NCBI GenBank assembly: GCA_946480965.1 | Contig: CAMLMI010000020.1 | Coordinates: forward strand, 1 to 26,080 | Length of the DNA stretch: 26,080 nt | Reading direction: 5' to 3' | Origin: an uncultured Verrucomicrobiales bacterium | Lineage (GTDB): Bacteria; Verrucomicrobiota; Verrucomicrobiae; Limisphaerales; CANJSG01 | In this document: piece after piece, positions 23,089 to 26,080 of the stretch | Layout of the letters: every line of letters starts with the position of its first letter | Numbering within the stretch: the first letter of the stretch is position 1 | The notes under the pieces: generated by a model | What the model saw: only the letters and a program-made list of their open reading frames with translations | Database searches by the model: none | What the model was told of the DNA's origin: nothing | Made by a program: the position numbers and the translations under genes

Positions 23089-24347
23089 GTCCCGCCGCGA
23101 TGCCGGGCTCCGCCGGGAGCCGCCCGCCAACCCCGCTCCGGTTGCTCGTCGTGGACGAGGCCATCGGCCACGGCGGCGTCGAACGGGTCGTGCTCGAGCT
23201 GCTGCCCGAGCTGGCCAAGCAATGCGAGCGCCTGGTCTGGATGATCCCGAACCATCGCCGCGCCGATCTCCCGGCCCGACTCCCGGAACAAACCGGCATC
23301 GGCACGGAAACCGCCCTCCCGCTCCCCGGCGAACGGTCCGTCGCCGCCCAGCGCTGTTTCCAGGCCCTCTCGCGTCGGCTGCGTCCGTTTTCCTCCCGGC
23401 TGGGGAAGGCCCTGGAGCGCAGGGCGTCCGAAAGCCGCCTCCGCACGTTGATCGCCCGCCACGGGATCACCCACCTCTTTTATCCCGCGCTTTTCAGGCA
23501 GCCGTTTCCGCGCGTGGGTCCGCCCGTTTTCGCCGTCGTGCACGACACCCACTACCATCCCTCGTGGCGCGAGGACTGCCTCGGCAATCTCCGGGACTGG
23601 AACCGGCGGGCCGCCCGGCTGGTCGCGATCTCGCGGCACACCTTCTCCGAGGCCTCGGCCGTGGTGGCGCCCGAGCCGTTCCGCGCGGCGACGATCCCCA
23701 ATGCCTGCCCGCAGCGGAAAAGCTTCGCTTTCCAGCCTCCTCCATCGGGCCCGGATCGCTTCCCTCTGGTCTATTGTCCCGCCAGCTTCGCCCCGCACAA
23801 GAACCAGCTCGGGCTGTTGCGGGCACTGCTCCGGCTGCATGGAGAAGGCCTCCGCTTCCGCGCCGTCTTCTCCGGTCCCGGCACCGAACAGATGCTCGGT
23901 GAAGCCCCGCTGCCCTACCCGGTGCTGGAGGAAGCCCGTCAGCTTGTGGCCCAGGCTCCTCCGGCCTTTCGCACGGCCATCGCCGCCTGCGGCCTCGTGG
24001 GCTTCGACGAGGTGGAGCGCTGGTATGCCGAGGCCGACTTGGTCGCTCTGCCCAGCCAGTGCGAGGGCTTCGGCCTGCCCCTGGCCGAGGCCGTGGGCCG
24101 GGGCCGTCGCGTCGTCTGCTCCGACATCCCCGCGTTCCGCGAACAGATCGCCCTCTACGGCTTCGGCGAAGCGGTCCGGTTCCCGGCCGATCCCTCCCCG
24201 GAAGCCTGGGCCGCAGCGCTCCGGGACGCACTGGCCGCCGGACCCGAATTTCCCTATTCCCCGGAGGGACTGCGCGACCGATTCTCGCGGTGGACCTGGA
24301 CGGACGCGGCGGCGAAATATCGGGCCGTGTTCGCCGGACAGGACTGA
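23085..24347 (+). CDS. Glycosyltransferase family 4
   Basis: A 420-residue GT4-type enzyme. N-terminal domain: LLVVDEAIGHGGVERVVLELL (glycine loop), then FAVVHDTHYHPSWREDCLGNL and LVAISRHTFSEA. C-terminal donor domain: YCPASFAPHKNQLGLLRAL (the K residue after the strand), AACGLVGFDEVERWYAEADLV, and LPSQCEGFGLPLAEAVGRG followed by VVCSDIPAFRE, the standard E-x7-E nucleotide-sugar motif. It starts inside the stop of the previous gene (ATGA). The first 16 residues are low-complexity Ala/Gly/Pro, so a start a few codons later (Met6) is possible. The ordering suggests sequential action with the preceding GT4, but the linkages are unknown. Confidence 0.93.
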   Translation: MSPAAMPGSAGSRPPTPLRLLVVDEAIGHGGVERVVLELLPELAKQCERLVWMIPNHRRADLPARLPEQTGIGTETALPLPGERSVAAQRCFQALSRRLRPFSSRLGKALERRASESRLRTLIARHGITHLFYPALFRQPFPRVGPPVFAVVHDTHYHPSWREDCLGNLRDWNRRAARLVAISRHTFSEASAVVAPEPFRAATIPNACPQRKSFAFQPPPSGPDRFPLVYCPASFAPHKNQLGLLRALLRLHGEGLRFRAVFSGPGTEQMLGEAPLPYPVLEEARQLVAQAPPAFRTAIAACGLVGFDEVERWYAEADLVALPSQCEGFGLPLAEAVGRGRRVVCSDIPAFREQIALYGFGEAVRFPADPSPEAWAAALRDALAAGPEFPYSPEGLRDRFSRWTWTDAAAKYRAVFAGQD

Positions 24348-24362
24348 TTCCAAGACACCACC

Positions 24363-24914
24363 ATGCACAATCAGCTCGACGACCTCATCGCCACCCTCGG
24401 CCGCTTCCGGACCTTCCAGCCGGAGGTCGAACGCGGCGGCCAACTGCTCGTCGCCGCCCTGCGCTCGGGCAACAAGATCCTCACCTGCGGCAACGGCGGC
24501 AGCGCGGCCGACGCCTCGCACATGTCCGAGGAACTGGTCGGCCGCTATAAGGGCGAACGCGCATCGCTCGCGTCGTTCTGCCTGGCGGCCGACGGCCCGC
24601 TGCTCACCTGCATCGGCAACGACTACGGCTTCGAGGCGCTTTTCTCCCGCCAAGTGGACGGCCTGGGCAAACCCGGCGACGTCCTCGTGACCTTCTCCAC
24701 CAGCGGCAACTCGGCCAACATCCTCAACGCCATCCACGCCGCGAAGCGCAAGCAGATGGTCGTCATCTCCCTGCTCGGCAAGGACGGCGGCAAGGCCAAG
24801 GGCCTGTCCGACCTCGACCTCGTCGTCCCGAGCTCCGTCACGGCCCGCATCCAGGAGGTCCACACCTTCGTGATGCACTGCTGGCTGGAGACCATCGAGG
24901 CGCAGGCCTGGTAA
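24363..24914 (+). CDS. gmhA: SIS-domain phosphoheptose isomerase (GmhA-like)
   Basis: GmhA converts sedoheptulose 7-phosphate to D-glycero-D-manno-heptose 7-phosphate. The 183-residue product has one SIS domain: LTCGNGGSAADASHMSEELVGR (40-61), CIGNDYGFEALFSRQV, VTFSTSGNSANILNAI and RIQEVHTFVMHCWLETIE (162-179). His53, Glu57, Gln164 and His172 fit the zinc and active-site residues His61, Glu65, Gln172 and His180 of the E. coli enzyme with one constant offset. No kinase, phosphatase or nucleotidyltransferase for heptose is present in the window, so later steps must be encoded elsewhere. It lies between two glycosyltransferase genes, pointing to heptose in the glycan or to a diverged SIS isomerase for another phosphosugar. 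Confidence 0.9.
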   Translation: MHNQLDDLIATLGRFRTFQPEVERGGQLLVAALRSGNKILTCGNGGSAADASHMSEELVGRYKGERASLASFCLAADGPLLTCIGNDYGFEALFSRQVDGLGKPGDVLVTFSTSGNSANILNAIHAAKRKQMVVISLLGKDGGKAKGLSDLDLVVPSSVTARIQEVHTFVMHCWLETIEAQAW

Positions 24915-24936
24915 GCGCCAGTTCCGTCGTTCTTCC

Positions 24937-25980
24937 ATGACCATCGATTTCAGCCGCTGGGCCGTCGTGTCGTTCCACGACGACAGCGGGCTCGGCCGAC
25001 AAGCCCAGGACATCAAGAAGCTCCTGGGCTTCCAGCATCTGGCCGTGCCGACGGACCGCCTGACCACGCATCCCATGGTCGAAGGCCGGGACCATCGGCT
25101 GACCAAGGATCTGGACGAGGCGTCGTTGCAGGCCTTGCTCGGCCGCTTCGAGGGCATCCTCGTGCTGGAGCGCTGGGGCTGGCATCCGGACCTGCTCCGC
25201 GTCGCGAAGCAGGCGGGCGTGAAGATCGCCGCCTACGTGAACTGGGAATGGTTCCGCGGCACCGATCCTCAGTGGAAGCTGGTGGACCTCTTCGTCTGCC
25301 CCACGCCGTTCGCCGTATCCATCGTCCAGTCCTACGGGCTCGGTCCGGCCGTCTATGTGCCTTGGGCCTTGGACATCTCCCGTTTTGAAGAACGTGTCGT
25401 TCGCGGACCCGCACGCGTGTTCTTTCACAACGCCGGACTCGTCGATGGCGATGACCGCAAGGGCACGCGCGACACCATCGAGGCCTTCATGCGGGTGAAG
25501 AACCCCGAGCTCCGTCTCATCGTCCGGATGCAGAAACCCACCGACCTTCCCGCCGTGGACCAACGGGTGGACATCCGCGTCGGGAATCTGCCCGATCCCG
25601 CCGCGCTCTTCGCGGAAGGCGACGTGGCCATCCAACCGTCGAAGATGGAAGGCTGCGGCCTCGGCGTGTTGGAGCCCGTCTGCATCGGCTTCCCCGTCAT
25701 CACCACGGACTACCCGCCGATGAGCGACCATGTGCGGCAACCGGAGATGCGGGCTCGGAAGAAGTGGTTCAAGCGCTACGCCTTTCCCAAAGGCGCGGCC
25801 AAGGTGATGCACGCCCATCTGCGCCTGCCCTCGATCCGCGACCTCGCCCGCCGCATCGAATGGTGCGCCGCCCAGGACATGGAGCCCGTCTCCCGCCAGA
25901 ACCGCCGGCACGGACTCGACGTGTATGGCCCCGCGCCGCTGCGCGCGGCCTGGGAGAAAGCCCTGGCTTCGATCCGGTGA
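24937..25980 (+). CDS. Glycosyltransferase (GT4-like, GT-B fold)
   Basis: A 347-residue GT-B type glycosyltransferase. The N-terminal domain begins WAVVSFHDDSGLGRQAQDIK (S-G-L-G-R, an acceptor-side glycine loop), followed by ILVLERWGWHPDLL and KIAAYVNWEWF. The C-terminal domain shows VFFHNAGLVDGDDRKGTRDTIEAF, LRLIVRMQKP, and SKMEGCGLGVLEPVCIGFPVITTD, equivalent to the E-x7-E donor motif of GT4. It is shorter in the linker than the two preceding GT4 proteins. It is 22 bp after the gmhA-like gene and shares a GTGA overlap with the next gene. Donor unknown. Confidence 0.86.
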   Translation: MTIDFSRWAVVSFHDDSGLGRQAQDIKKLLGFQHLAVPTDRLTTHPMVEGRDHRLTKDLDEASLQALLGRFEGILVLERWGWHPDLLRVAKQAGVKIAAYVNWEWFRGTDPQWKLVDLFVCPTPFAVSIVQSYGLGPAVYVPWALDISRFEERVVRGPARVFFHNAGLVDGDDRKGTRDTIEAFMRVKNPELRLIVRMQKPTDLPAVDQRVDIRVGNLPDPAALFAEGDVAIQPSKMEGCGLGVLEPVCIGFPVITTDYPPMSDHVRQPEMRARKKWFKRYAFPKGAAKVMHAHLRLPSIRDLARRIEWCAAQDMEPVSRQNRRHGLDVYGPAPLRAAWEKALASIR

Positions 25981-26080
25981 AAATTTCCGGCTACGTTCCG
26001 TTCTTCAACAACGCCGCGTCGGTCCGCACGGCCGTCGCTTCGTTGCGATGCCAAACCGTTCCGGTGGATGAAGTGTTCGC
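25977..26080 (+). CDS. Glycosyltransferase family 2, N-terminal fragment (cut by window edge)
   Basis: A GTG codon at 25977-25979 overlaps the TGA stop of the previous gene (GTGA) and opens a frame to the window end: MKISGYVPFFNNAASVRTAV followed by ASLRCQTVPVDEVF. This is the usual start of a GT2 glycosyltransferase (P-x-[FY]-N, then S-[LV]-x-x-Q-T, then E-[VI]), just before the VDDGS motif would appear. Only 34 full codons are visible. The coupled start and the operon context support it as a real gene, and show that the glycan cluster continues beyond the window. Confidence 0.8.
   Translation, partial: MKISGYVPFFNNAASVRTAVASLRCQTVPVDEVF

Noticed and set aside
19714..23130. A 1138-codon minus-strand open frame opposite several cluster genes
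   Set aside because: It spans five plus-strand genes with clear motifs. It is a shadow frame caused by GC-rich codon use and has no recognisable domain.

Overview
This is a GC-rich window with mostly tightly packed genes and no rRNA, tRNA, CRISPR array or transposase that I can see. It suggests a flagellated, Gram-negative bacterium. FliW-CsrA and a CheR-CheD-HDOD-CheB set indicate flagella and chemotaxis, and a Wza/Wzc-type pair plus an ABC polysaccharide exporter indicate an outer membrane. Very few starts have a Shine-Dalgarno site, and there are short periodic intergenic repeats. My best guess is the Verrucomicrobiota/Planctomycetota group, but this is low-confidence inference with no marker gene behind it.

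Layout. (1) 1-510, minus strand: the start of csrA (cut by the window edge) and fliW, behind a near-perfect sigma-54 promoter at 537-553. (2) 511-1028: a non-coding stretch with that promoter, a repeat block shared with a second intergenic region, and a large imperfect inverted repeat with 9-nt periodicity. (3) 1029-4442, plus strand: cheR, cheD, an HDOD-domain gene and cheB, an operon of receptor-modification enzymes. It ends at a strong bidirectional terminator (4484-4523). (4) 7370-4536, minus strand: a Wza/SLBB-type export protein and a Wzc-type chain-length regulator with a fused tyrosine kinase. (5) 7371-7837: a divergent intergenic region. (6) 7838 to the window end, plus strand: an uninterrupted run of 18 genes, the last cut off, for a surface glycan.

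The glycan cluster holds nucleotide-sugar enzymes (rmlA, rmlB and a reductase resembling the plant epimerase/reductase of rhamnose synthesis), a nonulosonate branch (a NeuB-like synthase without a SAF domain and a cytidylyltransferase fused to a KdsC-like phosphatase), and a gmhA-like isomerase. It also holds glycosyltransferases of several folds (GT61, GT2, GT4 and a possible GT42/DUF115-like one), three polysaccharide pyruvyl transferase-family proteins, and a Wzm/Wzt-type ABC exporter whose two genes are separated by a four-helix-bundle gene. The likely product is an acidic heteropolysaccharide containing rhamnose and a nonulosonic acid, possibly pyruvylated, exported by the ABC transporter and perhaps through the Wza/Wzc pair.

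The most interesting points are: a rhamnose pathway with no RmlC in the window but an apparent bifunctional plant-type epimerase/reductase; a compact nonulosonate module with a vertebrate CMAS-like architecture and intact phosphatase residues, followed directly by an unassigned Rossmann-type protein; a 7-nt tandem repeat read in frame inside rmlB; a four-helix-bundle gene with inverted-repeat-like flanks between wzm and wzt; and the near absence of Shine-Dalgarno sites.
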